A stretch of 64,000 nucleotides of DNA from Gemmatimonadota bacterium (GTDB lineage: Bacteria > Gemmatimonadota > Gemmatimonadetes > Gemmatimonadales > Gemmatimonadaceae): assembly GCA_028287235.1 (NCBI GenBank), contig JAQBQB010000026.1, positions 62,001 to 126,000 of the forward strand, written 5' to 3'. The first letter of the stretch is position 1. Each line of letters opens with the position of its first letter. Below the pieces are notes generated by a model. That model ran no database searches. It saw only the letters and a list, made by a program, of their open reading frames with translations, and had not been told where the DNA came from. This document shows, one piece after another, positions 33,292 to 42,342 of the stretch. The position numbers were made by a program, and so were the translations under genes.

Positions 33292-34887
33292 TCACGGAAC
33301 TGACGACGGCACGTTCGGATACTTCACGCCGAGCTGCTGCAGGTATGTCTCGAACTTCGCCGGATCGTAGTAGTACTTTCTCATCTCGTCGCGATACTTC
33401 GCCATCTTGTCGGCGTTGAGCCAGATCGCCGGTTGATCGCTCGGCGCCATGAGCGGGCGATAGTGAATCGTCTTGGTCTGTACGTTGACGAAGTAGTCCT
33501 TCGCGTCGGAGACGAGCTTGGGCGCGAGGATCAGGTCGAGGAGCGTCATCGCCTGCACCTTGGCGCCAGCCACCACGCCTTTGTGCGCGATTGGCGTCGC
33601 CATCGCGATGCCGTCGGCCCAGTTGTGCCCCGGCGTCTCCGGAATGTTCGCCGGATAGTAGAGCGTGACCGAAGGCAGGTTCCAGGTGATGTCGCCGATG
33701 TCGTCGCTCCCAGTGCCGGTGCTCGCCTTCGCCGCCTCTTCCGGGGAGCGCAGGGGTGGAACGGTGGTGTGCAGCCCGCTGTCGGGTTGGCCCATCATGC
33801 GCTGGACGCCGCGCGCCATCGCCTGATCCTTGTCGTCCCACGCCGGCATGCCGACGCGCACGGCGTTGGCGTGCATCGCCTCGGCGATGGGCTTGTTGAA
33901 GTGCGGGCGCCATGCCGTGCCGATGACCTGAACCGTGTCGAGCGTGGTGAACGTCGACATCGCGGCGCCGCGTGCGATCTGCTTGGCGTCCTCGAACATC
34001 TTCGTCACGTGCTCGTAGTCGCGCTCACGGAAGTAGAACCAGATCGCCGCCGTGCTGGGGACGACGTTTGGCTGATCGCCGCCGTCGGTGATGACGTAGT
34101 GCGACCGCTGCACGGGCTCCATGTGCTCGCGGTGGAACTCCCACGAGTTGGCCATGTTCATCACGCCGTCGAGCGCGCTCCTGCCGCGCCACGGCGCGCC
34201 CGCCGCATGCGCGCTCTGGCCCTTGAACTTGAAGATCGCCGAGATGAGCGAGAGCGCCGGCTCGTCGCCCCAGGAGATGCCGAATTCGTCGCTCACGTGC
34301 GCGAAAAGATTCGCGTCGACGTCTTTGAACACGCCGGCGCGCACGTAGTACGCCTTGCTTCCGAGCTGCTCTTCGGCGACGCCGGGCCAGAGCATGATGG
34401 TGCCCGGGATCTTGTCGCGCGTCATGATGTCCTTCACCGCGAGCGCGGCGAGGATGTTGAGCGGGATGCCGCTGTTGTGTCCTTCGCCGTGCCCCGGCGC
34501 ACCGGTGACGACCCAGTCGCGCGCCGCGGTGCCTGGCCGCTGGTTCGCCTGCGGAATGCCGTCGATGTCGGAGCCGAGCGCGATGACGGGCTTGCCGGTT
34601 CCCCATTTCGCGACCCAGGCGGTGGGGATTCCCGCGACGCCGCGCTCGATGGTGAAGCCGTTCTGAGCGAGGATGCCGGTGAGGTATTTAGAGGACTCGA
34701 ATTCCTGCATTCCGAGCTCGCCGAAGGAGAACACCTGGTCGACCATCTGCTGGGCGAGCTTGGCCCGCCCGTCGATGGACCGGGCGATCTCGGCCTTCAG
34801 GCGGTCGAGGCGCGGGTCTTGGGGAGCTTGAGCGCCGAGGAGCGCGGGCGTCAAAAGGACGAGCGAGGCGAGGCGGAGGGTGCGCAT
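33292..34887 (-). CDS. Exported M20-family amidohydrolase (AbgB-like)
   Basis: A 531-residue secreted enzyme with a clear signal peptide (MRTLRLASLVLLTPALLGAQ). The M20 catalytic domain shows IALGSDIDGIPQ, the metal-ligand segment PGHGEGHNSGIPL, VAEEQLGSKAYY and a dimerisation/lid domain starting near residue 215 (FKGQSAHAAGAPWRGRSAL). The closest style is aminobenzoyl-glutamate utilisation protein B, but a general peptidase or amidohydrolase role on exported peptides is equally possible. The ATG at 34887 opens the signal peptide. It is divergent from the CocE gene, sharing a 130-base promoter region. Confidence 0.9.
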   Translation of the reverse strand: MRTLRLASLVLLTPALLGAQAPQDPRLDRLKAEIARSIDGRAKLAQQMVDQVFSFGELGMQEFESSKYLTGILAQNGFTIERGVAGIPTAWVAKWGTGKPVIALGSDIDGIPQANQRPGTAARDWVVTGAPGHGEGHNSGIPLNILAALAVKDIMTRDKIPGTIMLWPGVAEEQLGSKAYYVRAGVFKDVDANLFAHVSDEFGISWGDEPALSLISAIFKFKGQSAHAAGAPWRGRSALDGVMNMANSWEFHREHMEPVQRSHYVITDGGDQPNVVPSTAAIWFYFRERDYEHVTKMFEDAKQIARGAAMSTFTTLDTVQVIGTAWRPHFNKPIAEAMHANAVRVGMPAWDDKDQAMARGVQRMMGQPDSGLHTTVPPLRSPEEAAKASTGTGSDDIGDITWNLPSVTLYYPANIPETPGHNWADGIAMATPIAHKGVVAGAKVQAMTLLDLILAPKLVSDAKDYFVNVQTKTIHYRPLMAPSDQPAIWLNADKMAKYRDEMRKYYYDPAKFETYLQQLGVKYPNVPSSVP

Positions 34888-35019
34888 GAGAATGGGCTAT
34901 GAGGTTCGCCGAACATACGACGCCGGTCGTGGCGCGTAAACAGCACCGCGTATAGCCGGGCCACTCGCCGCCGCCTAGATTTTCGCCCGTCCTCGTTGCG
35001 TCCTTCCCGGGAGAGAATC

Positions 35020-36927
35020 ATGCGCTCGTTCGCTCGTTGCTGCTTCTATATGATGGTCGCCGTCGCCCCGGCGATTCGTGCTCAGGTTCCAACGCTTCCG
35101 AGCGAGACCCCCGCCAAGCTCGTACCCACCAACGCCGGCTTCGACTACGCGCGCCGCGAGGTCATGATCCCCATGCGCGACGGCGTCAAGCTGCACACCG
35201 TCATCCTCGTACCCAAAGCGGCGAGCGGCGCGCCGCTGCTCATGACGCGCACTCCGTACGACGCCAACGCGCTCACGACGCACGCCCAGAGCATGCACCT
35301 CGCGCCGGCGCTCGTCGGCTACGACAACGCGCTCGACGTGATCATCGGCGGCGGATACATCCGCGTGGTGCAGGACATCCGCGGCAAGTACGGCTCCGAG
35401 GGCGACTACGTGATGAACCGCCCGCTCCATGGCCCGCAGAATCCCACGAGCGTCGACGAGTCGACGGACACCTACGACACCGTGGACTGGCTCGTGAAGA
35501 ACGTACCCGAGTCGAACGGCAAGGTCGGAATATTAGGAATCTCATATGACGGCTTCCTGCCGCTCATGGCATTGGTCAATCCGCACCCGGCGCTCAAGGT
35601 GTCGGTGCCGATGAACCCGATGGTCGACGGATGGATGGGCGACGACTGGTTCCACAACGGCGCGTTCCGCCAGCAGAACATGCCGTACATCTACGAGCAG
35701 GAAGCGACGCGCGACAACAGCGCGAAGTGGTGGACGAGCCACTTCGACGACTACGACATGTTCATGCAGGCGGGGTCCGCCGGCGAGCTCGGTCGGCTCC
35801 GCGGACTGGAGCAAGTCGGCTTCTGGAACAAGATCCTCGCGCATCCGTCGTACGACGCGTTCTGGCGCGAGCAGGCGATGGACAAGATCCTCGGTGCGAT
35901 GCCGCTGACGATTCCCGTGATGCTCGTCCACAGCCTCTGGGACCAGGAAGACATCTACGGCGCGCCGGCGGTGTACCGCGCGATCAAGCCGAAGGACACA
36001 AACAACGACAAGGTCTTTCTCGTCATGGGACCGTGGCACCACGGCCAGGAGATCGACGAAGGCAGCTCGCTCGGCGCGCTGCGCTTCGAGACGAATACTT
36101 CGCGCACCTTCCAGCGCGAGGTGCTGTTGCCGTTTCTGAACCAGTATCTGAAGGACGGTGCGCCCAAGGCGAACGTCGCGCCGGTGACGGCGTACGAGAC
36201 GGGCACGAACGTGTGGCGCCGGCTCGATGCGTGGCCCGCGGCGCAAGGAACTACGCCGCTCTACCTCGAGCCGAATCTCAAGCTCGGCTTCGCCGCACCG
36301 GCTGGCGGCGCGGCATTCGATGAGTACGTGTCCGATCCGGCGAAGCCCGTGCCCTTTCGCGCGCGCCCGAGCCAACCGGTGGGGTACGACAACGGCCTGA
36401 CCTGGCCGCAGTGGCTCGTCGACGATCAGCGCGAGGCGTCGGGAAGACCGGACGTGCTGGTGTACGTGTCCGACGTGCTCACCGATCCGGTGAAGATCGG
36501 CGGCCAGCCGATCGCGAATCTCGTCGCGTCGACGAGTGGCACGGATGCCGACTGGGTGGTGAAGCTGATCGACGTCTACCCTGATGAAGTCGCGGGCCAG
36601 GCGGCGATGGGCGGCTACCAGCTCATGGTGGCCGGCGACATCTTCCGCGGCCGGTATCGCGAGAGCTTCGAGACGCCGAAGGCGATCGAGGCGAACAAGC
36701 CGCTCACGTACAAGTTCGCCCTGCCCACGGCGAACCATGTCTTCCTGCCCGGGCACAAGATCATGGTGCAGGTGCAGTCGAGCTGGTTTCCGTTGTACGA
36801 CCGAAATCCGCAGACCTTCGTGCCGAACATCTTCTGGGCGAAGCCGGGCGATTACAAGAAGGCCACGCAACAGATCTATCATGCGCCGGGTCAGGCGAGC
36901 TTCATTGCGTTACCGGTAGTCCGTTAG
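35020..36927 (+). CDS. CocE/NonD-family exported hydrolase (X-Pro dipeptidyl-peptidase fold)
   Basis: A 635-residue secreted serine hydrolase. A signal peptide (MRSFARCCFYMMVAVAPAIR) is followed by the S15/CocE domain: REVMIPMRDGVKLHTVILVP, LLMTRTPYDAN and the nucleophile GISYDGFLPL near residue 174. MGPWHHGQ supplies the histidine region. The C-terminal jelly-roll domain (VSDVLTDPVKIGGQPIANL) is intact. Family members include cocaine esterase, glutaryl-7-ACA acylase and X-Pro peptidases, so the substrate is open. ATG 35020 follows GGGAGAG. Confidence 0.92.
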   Translation: MRSFARCCFYMMVAVAPAIRAQVPTLPSETPAKLVPTNAGFDYARREVMIPMRDGVKLHTVILVPKAASGAPLLMTRTPYDANALTTHAQSMHLAPALVGYDNALDVIIGGGYIRVVQDIRGKYGSEGDYVMNRPLHGPQNPTSVDESTDTYDTVDWLVKNVPESNGKVGILGISYDGFLPLMALVNPHPALKVSVPMNPMVDGWMGDDWFHNGAFRQQNMPYIYEQEATRDNSAKWWTSHFDDYDMFMQAGSAGELGRLRGLEQVGFWNKILAHPSYDAFWREQAMDKILGAMPLTIPVMLVHSLWDQEDIYGAPAVYRAIKPKDTNNDKVFLVMGPWHHGQEIDEGSSLGALRFETNTSRTFQREVLLPFLNQYLKDGAPKANVAPVTAYETGTNVWRRLDAWPAAQGTTPLYLEPNLKLGFAAPAGGAAFDEYVSDPAKPVPFRARPSQPVGYDNGLTWPQWLVDDQREASGRPDVLVYVSDVLTDPVKIGGQPIANLVASTSGTDADWVVKLIDVYPDEVAGQAAMGGYQLMVAGDIFRGRYRESFETPKAIEANKPLTYKFALPTANHVFLPGHKIMVQVQSSWFPLYDRNPQTFVPNIFWAKPGDYKKATQQIYHAPGQASFIALPVVR

Positions 36928-36983
36928 GAGTGCGGCGCGCGCGGAGGGATGGAACAAGGAAAACCGAACAATAAACTGCACAT

Positions 36984-37066
36984 GAAACGCCAATGAGCGG
37001 CAATGAGTTCTGTGGTTGGACGACAGAGCTCCCGCCGGATCGATTGCAATCGATTGCAGTCATGCG
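36984..37066. repeat. GCAAT-type iterons upstream of the GxxExxY gene
   Basis: Short related units are clustered: CCAATGAGCGGCAATGAG near 36990 and GATTGCAATCGATTGCAG near 37041. They resemble units downstream of the gene (about 37585-37620) and at 38288-38327. GAACAATAAA also occurs directly at 36967 and 37521, on both sides of the gene. Confidence 0.6.
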
Positions 37067-37112
37067 AAATTCTTTGGTTCCGCTCGTCCATGCGCTGCGA
37101 ACAGATTGCGTC

Positions 37113-37529
37113 ATGGCGCTACACCTGCCCGCCCACGGATTGCTTCACTCGATCGTGGGGGCATTCTACTCCGTATACAACTATTACGGGTATGGATTCG
37201 TCGAGTCGGTTTACTGCGGCGGGATGGAGTACGAGCTCACCGACCGCGGGCATCATGTCGCACGAGAAGTAGCGATCGCCATCGAATACAAAGGCCGCCA
37301 TGTGGCCTGGCAGCGAATCGATATGCTCGTCGACGGAAAGGTGATCGTCGAAATCAAGGCGACGGAGCTGCTTCCGCCGTACGCCAAGCGGCAGCTCGTG
37401 AACTATCTCCGTGCCACACCCATGAAGACCGGACTCCTGCTTTATTTCGGACCGCGCGCCAGGTTCTGGCGCATCATGGACGTAACACGAGCGATCGGAG
37501 GCGAGTTGGAACCAAGAAAAGAACAATAA
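37113..37529 (+). CDS. GxxExxY protein (PD-(D/E)XK nuclease-like)
   Basis: A 138-residue protein. The naming motif occurs as GFVESVYCGGMEYEL, followed by the nuclease-core text RQLVNYL-type helix and DMLVDGKVIVEIKATELLPP, where D and E-x-K fit the PD-(D/E)XK active site. The family is sporadically distributed and of unknown role. I chose ATG 37113 because family members start close to the LLHSIVGAFYSVYNYYGYG helix. Frame 36993-37529 is also open, which would add 40 residues across the iterons. The gene is less GC-rich than its neighbours and lies between repeat clusters, suggesting acquisition. Confidence 0.85.
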   Translation: MALHLPAHGLLHSIVGAFYSVYNYYGYGFVESVYCGGMEYELTDRGHHVAREVAIAIEYKGRHVAWQRIDMLVDGKVIVEIKATELLPPYAKRQLVNYLRATPMKTGLLLYFGPRARFWRIMDVTRAIGGELEPRKEQ

Positions 37530-37539
37530 AAAGCGGATG

Positions 37540-37630
37540 AGCTGCAATTAGCCCCATGAACCGGTCGTCGCCATGGCACGGAATCAATTGCACTTCATTG
37601 CAGTTGATTGCTCTTCATGTTTTCAGCTTG
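37540..37630. repeat. GCAAT-type iterons downstream of the GxxExxY gene
   Basis: Around 37585-37620 the units CAATTGCACTTCATTGCAG and TTGATTGCTCTTCATG recur with roughly 10-base spacing. On the complementary strand they read GCAATCAAC, GCAATGAAG, GCAATTGAT. This is the same motif as the upstream cluster. Confidence 0.6.
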
Positions 37631-37700
37631 GTTCGAATTGTCCATCGCGTGTCCAAACGCCAAGCTACCGCCCGCATGCTCGCGGTAGCAGCTTTCGTGG

Positions 37701-38255
37701 ATGTCCATCCGTCGCAAATACCGCCCGCAATCCACAACTGACCAACGCTCGCCCGACGAACGTCTCGAGGCGCTGGTGCGCGAGCCGAATCTCAACCGCG
37801 CGGAGCGAATGATGGACCGCATCCGCGACGATCTCGATCTCACGCCGGAGCCCGGCCCGTGGATCGCCGCGGCGCGCTCGCTCAGCGAGCGGCTGATCAT
37901 CAGCGAGAATTCGCTGTACCACCTCGTGGAGATCTTCACCGAGTGTGTCGTCTTCGCCGCAGCGATCACCGATGCGGAGCTGGTGCGGATCGGGTCAGAG
38001 TTGCGTGACCTCGAGCGCGCGCATGGGCTGCGCGAAGGCGAGACATGGCATGTCGACGACGCGCCGCCCGAATGGCGCGCATTGAGCGAGCGTTGGAGCA
38101 ACCGCGCCGATGCAGTCGTGGCGGCGCGGCTGCGAGAGCTCGGCCACCCCGATATCGCGGCGGTGCTCGAGCAGAGCCGAAGCGAGTTCGAACGCCGTGC
38201 GGAGCAAGGCGAAATCGATCTTTGGGGTGAGAGCGAAGAACTCGACCAACGATGA
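37701..38255 (+). CDS. Unrecognised charged helical protein
   Basis: A 184-residue soluble protein with no family I recognise. It is rich in Arg, Glu and Leu and predicted mainly helical (NLNRAERMMDRIRDDLDLTP, AVLEQSRSEFERRAEQGEID). No membrane segment, metal motif or catalytic pattern is visible. The ATG at 37701 begins MSIRRKYRPQST; no strong ribosome-binding site precedes it. It lies between two clusters of GCAAT-type repeats and just after the GxxExxY gene, so it may belong to the same accessory patch. Codon use and GC content look like the host's. Confidence 0.65.
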   Translation: MSIRRKYRPQSTTDQRSPDERLEALVREPNLNRAERMMDRIRDDLDLTPEPGPWIAAARSLSERLIISENSLYHLVEIFTECVVFAAAITDAELVRIGSELRDLERAHGLREGETWHVDDAPPEWRALSERWSNRADAVVAARLRELGHPDIAAVLEQSRSEFERRAEQGEIDLWGESEELDQR

Positions 38256-38287
38256 GATCGGCCGCGAGTTAGGGCGCGACGTCGATC

Positions 38288-38327
38288 GGCAATGAACGGC
38301 AATTCGAGTTCATTGCCGTTCATTGCC
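38288..38327. repeat. Perfect 16-bp inverted repeat of GGCAATGAAC units
   Basis: GGCAATGAACGGCAAT (38288-38303) and ATTGCCGTTCATTGCC (38312-38327) are perfect complements with an eight-base loop. Each arm holds two copies of the GCAAT motif seen around the GxxExxY gene. Confidence 0.8.
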
Positions 38328-38432
38328 ATTGCGACTCGGTTCCAACCGTCAAATGCGCGGTCCGGCAGTTGACTATCCGGCCTCCGAGACGGCGCCTAAG
38401 TTAGGCGCGTCCCCTACCCAAGGATTGCCAGG

Positions 38433-38744
38433 ATGATCAAGCTGAGCGTACTCTATCCGAACTCGGATGGCGCTTCCTTCGACATCGACTATTACCGCGC
38501 CAAGCACTTGCCCCTCATTCAGCAGCGATGCGCCGGCGCCTGTACGCGCGTCGCAATCGATGAGGGACTGGGCGGCATCGCGCCTGGTTCGCCGGCGCCA
38601 TACATCGTCATCGGTCACCTGTACTTCGACTCGCTCGATTCGATGCAGACCTCGTTCGGCCCGCACATGGCCGAGGCCGTGGCCGACATACCGAACTTCA
38701 CCAACGTTCAACCCACGATCCAGATCAGTGAAGTCGTGATGTAG
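38433..38744 (+). CDS. EthD-family protein
   Basis: A 103-residue dimeric alpha/beta-barrel (ferredoxin-like) protein. The EthD signature appears as MIKLSVLYPNSDGASFDIDY then YRAKHLPLIQQRC, with the second half GHLYFDSLDSMQTSFG and TNVQPTIQISEV. Members are small oxygenase-accessory or reductase-like proteins of uncertain reaction; EthD itself is needed for ethyl tert-butyl ether degradation. The ATG at 38433 follows AAGGATTGCCAGG. No pathway genes adjoin it. Confidence 0.9.
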   Translation: MIKLSVLYPNSDGASFDIDYYRAKHLPLIQQRCAGACTRVAIDEGLGGIAPGSPAPYIVIGHLYFDSLDSMQTSFGPHMAEAVADIPNFTNVQPTIQISEVVM

Positions 38745-38800
38745 TACGTCTCGCGCCACGAACTACCAGCTACGAGCCAACCCGCCTCCCGGACCCTTCG

Positions 38801-41800
38801 ATGCCCCGCCGTCTCGTCGTTCTCTTCCTCGCCCTCTCCGTCGCGATCCCGGCCGCCGCCCAGTCGCCTTTCGCCTCCGTCAAATGGCGCTCGATCGGTC
38901 CGGTGAACACCGCCGGCCGCATCGACGACATCGCCGTGGCGCGCATTCGCGGTGAGCCCGACGCGATCTATGTCGCCACGGCAAGCGGCGGCCTCTGGAA
39001 GAGCGCCAACAACGGCGTCTCCTTCTCGCCGATCTTCGACGGCGTCGATGCGATGATGTCCATCGGCGCGGTGGCCGTCGCACCATCGGCGCCGACCACC
39101 GTGTGGATCGGCACCGGCGAAGCGAACACGCGCCAGAGCTCGAGTTGGGGCGACGGCATGTACAAGAGCACCGACGGCGGAAAGACCTGGGCGAACATGG
39201 GGCTCAAGGACACGAAGTCGGTGGGACGGATCGTGATCGATCCGGCGAACGCCGACGTCGTCTACGTCGCTGCGGGCGGCCACCTGTGGGGACCGAACGC
39301 CGAGCGTGGCGTGTTCAAGACCGCCGACGGCGGCAAGACGTGGAGCAAGGTGCTCTACGTCGACGAGAACACGGGCGCCAACGACATCGTCATGGACCCG
39401 GCGAATCCGCAGACGCTGTACGCGTCGACCTATCAGCGCCAGCGCCGCACCTGGGGCTTCAACGGCGGCGGCCCGGGCTCCGGCATCTACAAGACGATCG
39501 ACGGCGGCGCCAACTGGACCAAGCTCACCGCCGGCCTGCCGGCGGGCGACAAGGGACGCATCGCGCTGTCCTTGCACGCGAGCGATCCGAAAGTCGTCTT
39601 CGCGACGGTCGAAGCGCGCGCCGCGGATGCCGGCACCTACCGCACGGTCGACGCCGGCACGACGTGGGAGAAGGTATCGTCGCTCAACACGCGGCCGAAC
39701 TACTTCTCGCAGATCCGCGTGGACCCGCGCGACCGCGAGCACGTCTACCAGCTCGGCTCCAACCGCGGTTTCTACTTCTCTAATGACGGCGGCAAGGCCT
39801 GGACGGAGCTGTTCAGCAACGTCCATGGCGAGGATCACGCGCTGTGGGTGGATCCGGACAACGGCAACCATCTCATCATCGGCGGCGACGGCGGCGTGTC
39901 GATCTCGTGGGACCGCGGCCGCACCTGGGATTTCCGACGCAACATGCCGCTCGGCCAGTTCTATGAAGTGGACGTCGACCAGAGCGTGCCCTTCCGCATC
40001 TGCGGCGGCCTGCAGGACAACGGCGTGTGGTGTGTGCCGAGCGCAGTCAGAGACCGCAACGGCATCGCGGACCGCGACGCTTGGAACATCGGCGGCGGCG
40101 ACGGCTTCCACGCGCACTTCGATCCCGCGAACAACAACATGGTGCTCCAGTCGTCGCAGAACGGCAACGCGGCGTGGGTGAACATCGAGACGCTCGAGCG
40201 TCAGGGCACGCGTCCCGGTACGGGCGATCGCGCAGCGGCTCCGGCGGCGGCCGCCGAGGGTGCACTCGGTGGCCCAGGAACCGGCGGCGGTCGCGGCGGC
40301 TATCGCTGGAACTGGGACACGCCGATCATCGTCTCGCACCAAAATCCGAAGACGTGGTACATGGGTGCGCAGATGCTCTTCAAGAGCACCGACCGCGGCT
40401 CGAGCTGGCAGAAGATCAGCGGCGACCTCACGCTCAACGTCAATCGCGACACGCTCAAGATGATGGGCAAGGTCGTGCCGGCCGACGCGCTGTCGCGCCA
40501 CGACGGCCAAACGAGCTACGGCTCGCTCACGTCGATCGGCGAATCGCCCGTGAATCCGCTCGTCGTCTACACCGGGAGCGACGACGGACAAGTGCAGCTC
40601 ACGCGCGACGGCGGAAAGTCATGGACCAACATCACGAGCAAGATTTCCGGCGTGCCCGATCAGACGTACGTGAGCACGGTGCTCCCCTCGAAGTACAAGG
40701 CCGGCCGCGTGTACGTGACGTTCGACGGCCATTACTCCGACGACTACAAGCCATACGTGTTCGTGAGCGACGATTTCGGCGCCACGTGGCGCTCGCTGTC
40801 GGCGGGCTTGCCCGAGACCTCGGTCAACCGCATCCGCGAGCATCCGAAGAATGAGAAAGTGCTCATCCTCGCGCACGAGCGCGGCGTGCACGTCTCGAAC
40901 GACGGCGGTGCGACGTGGAGCTCGCTCGCGACGAACATGCCCACAGTCTCGGTGGACGACGCGGTGTTCCAGGAGCGCGACAACGCGCTCGTCGTCGGCA
41001 CGCACGGGCGCGGCATCTGGGTGCTCGACGACGTCGGGCCGCTCGAGACGCTGACGCCCAGCGCCGTCGCCGCCAATGCGACGCTGCTGCCCATCGCGCA
41101 CGCGCGACTCATGAGCACACATTCACCGCAAGCCTGGTATGGTGCGGGCGAGTTCTTTGCGCCGAATCCGGAGTGGAACGCGGTGATCGCGTACAACCTG
41201 CGCGACGCAGCGAGCGGACAAACAGAAGTCGCCGTGATGGACGCGCAGGGGAAGGTCATCAGAACCCTCAAAGGTCCGGTGCTCAAGGGCGTGAACCGGG
41301 TCGTGTGGGATCTTCGGTACGCACCGCCCGTCGATTCAGCCAACGTACCGGTAGCCGGCGGTCGCGGCGGCGGTGGTGGTCGCGGTGGTCCGCCGGCAGC
41401 CGTGCCGGTTGGATTCCCCGCCGGCGGCGAAGGCGGCGGTGGACGTGGCGGTGCGCCGCTCGGACCAACGGTGTTGCCGGGTCGCTACTCGGTGCGCGTA
41501 ACCGTGCCCGGGGTCGCGCCGCCGCTCGCAAGCACCATCGTGGTCGAAGGCGATCCGCTGCCGAAGTTCACGGTGGCCGACCGCGCGGCGCGCCAGGCTG
41601 TCTTGATGAAGATCTACGATTGGACCAAGTCGCTCGGCAACGCCCGCATCGCGGCGCGTGCCCTCGTGGCGCAGCGGGATTCGATCAAGGCCGACCTACA
41701 TGGCGACGCGAGCGCCGATTCGCTCAACGCGCACATCGGCCGCACGGCCGCCGACGTGGACCGAGCGCTCACCGCGGTGAACGCGCAGCGCGCGCCGGTC

Positions 41801-41986
41801 GAAGGATGGAGCGGGTTGCCGAGCATCGACCAACGCGCGGCTACCGATCACGCCATCGAGGACGCGCGGAAGGCCGTTGCCGATGTAAATCGGTTGATCG
41901 CCACCGACGTGCCGGCGGCCTACAAGCTTGCCGGCAAGAAGGAGTGGCCGCGAAAAATCAGTCTCGTTGCCGCGCCGCCGCGCTGA
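38801..41986 (+). CDS. Secreted VPS10/BNR-repeat beta-propeller protein
   Basis: A 1061-residue exported protein with signal peptide MPRRLVVLFLALSVAIPAAA. Repeated Asp-box/BNR motifs are visible: MYKSTDGGKTWANMG, VFKTADGGKTWSKV, IYKTIDGGANWTKL, FYFSNDGGKAWTEL, MLFKSTDRGSSWQKI, VQLTRDGGKSWTNI, VHVSNDGGATWSSL. These build a sortilin (VPS10)-like ten-bladed propeller. Two glycine-rich linkers interrupt it (near residues 495 and 850-880). The C-terminal 150 residues are helical. Such proteins are abundant in Gemmatimonadota and Bacteroidota. No glycosidase active site is certain, so ligand or substrate remains unknown. Confidence 0.9.
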   Translation: MPRRLVVLFLALSVAIPAAAQSPFASVKWRSIGPVNTAGRIDDIAVARIRGEPDAIYVATASGGLWKSANNGVSFSPIFDGVDAMMSIGAVAVAPSAPTTVWIGTGEANTRQSSSWGDGMYKSTDGGKTWANMGLKDTKSVGRIVIDPANADVVYVAAGGHLWGPNAERGVFKTADGGKTWSKVLYVDENTGANDIVMDPANPQTLYASTYQRQRRTWGFNGGGPGSGIYKTIDGGANWTKLTAGLPAGDKGRIALSLHASDPKVVFATVEARAADAGTYRTVDAGTTWEKVSSLNTRPNYFSQIRVDPRDREHVYQLGSNRGFYFSNDGGKAWTELFSNVHGEDHALWVDPDNGNHLIIGGDGGVSISWDRGRTWDFRRNMPLGQFYEVDVDQSVPFRICGGLQDNGVWCVPSAVRDRNGIADRDAWNIGGGDGFHAHFDPANNNMVLQSSQNGNAAWVNIETLERQGTRPGTGDRAAAPAAAAEGALGGPGTGGGRGGYRWNWDTPIIVSHQNPKTWYMGAQMLFKSTDRGSSWQKISGDLTLNVNRDTLKMMGKVVPADALSRHDGQTSYGSLTSIGESPVNPLVVYTGSDDGQVQLTRDGGKSWTNITSKISGVPDQTYVSTVLPSKYKAGRVYVTFDGHYSDDYKPYVFVSDDFGATWRSLSAGLPETSVNRIREHPKNEKVLILAHERGVHVSNDGGATWSSLATNMPTVSVDDAVFQERDNALVVGTHGRGIWVLDDVGPLETLTPSAVAANATLLPIAHARLMSTHSPQAWYGAGEFFAPNPEWNAVIAYNLRDAASGQTEVAVMDAQGKVIRTLKGPVLKGVNRVVWDLRYAPPVDSANVPVAGGRGGGGGRGGPPAAVPVGFPAGGEGGGGRGGAPLGPTVLPGRYSVRVTVPGVAPPLASTIVVEGDPLPKFTVADRAARQAVLMKIYDWTKSLGNARIAARALVAQRDSIKADLHGDASADSLNAHIGRTAADVDRALTAVNAQRAPVEGWSGLPSIDQRAATDHAIEDARKAVADVNRLIATDVPAAYKLAGKKEWPRKISLVAAPPR

Positions 41987-42342
41987 CCCGGGTATGACGC
42001 ATCGCCGGCTCGGAATTGTGCGGTGAGTGTGGAGTGCAGTAGCGACAATCCGTTCCAAACCCTTGCGCCAAAACCATTGCATAGGCATCTTCGCGGCCCG
42101 CTCGCGTAAACATTCAATATTGTGATGGCCGTCACCTAGCTCTGATTCTCCGAGCATACTCAGCTCGCAGCACTCCCTCGCCCGCCGCGCGATCATCGCG
42201 TCGCGTGGCCGCAACCCATCCCATGACTGCTCCACCCTCGACGGCTACCCGCCGGGGTGTTTCACGCGTCCGGAGGCGACCGCCTCCGGCAGCTACTGCT
42301 TTGCCCCCAACCTTGTCGACGACGACAACCTCCGGAGGACGT
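41987..42342. other. Leader region of the PKD/Ig-like lipoprotein
   Basis: About 355 bases without a gene. It contains a stem CCGGAGGC/GCCTCCGG (42270-42277 and 42282-42289) with a GACC loop, and later GGAGGA (42334-42339) as ribosome-binding site. The stem may be a leader regulatory structure. I could not match it to a known riboswitch. Confidence 0.45.

Noticed and set aside
36940-38330. CRISPR array suggested by recurring short units
   Set aside because: Units are 8-10 bases, imperfect and irregularly spaced, with no constant-length spacers and no cas genes.
42220-42342. Cyclic-di-GMP or other riboswitch before the PKD/Ig-like lipoprotein
   Set aside because: A short stem and a GCTTTGCC-like segment caught the eye, but the conserved core of known classes could not be completed on either strand.
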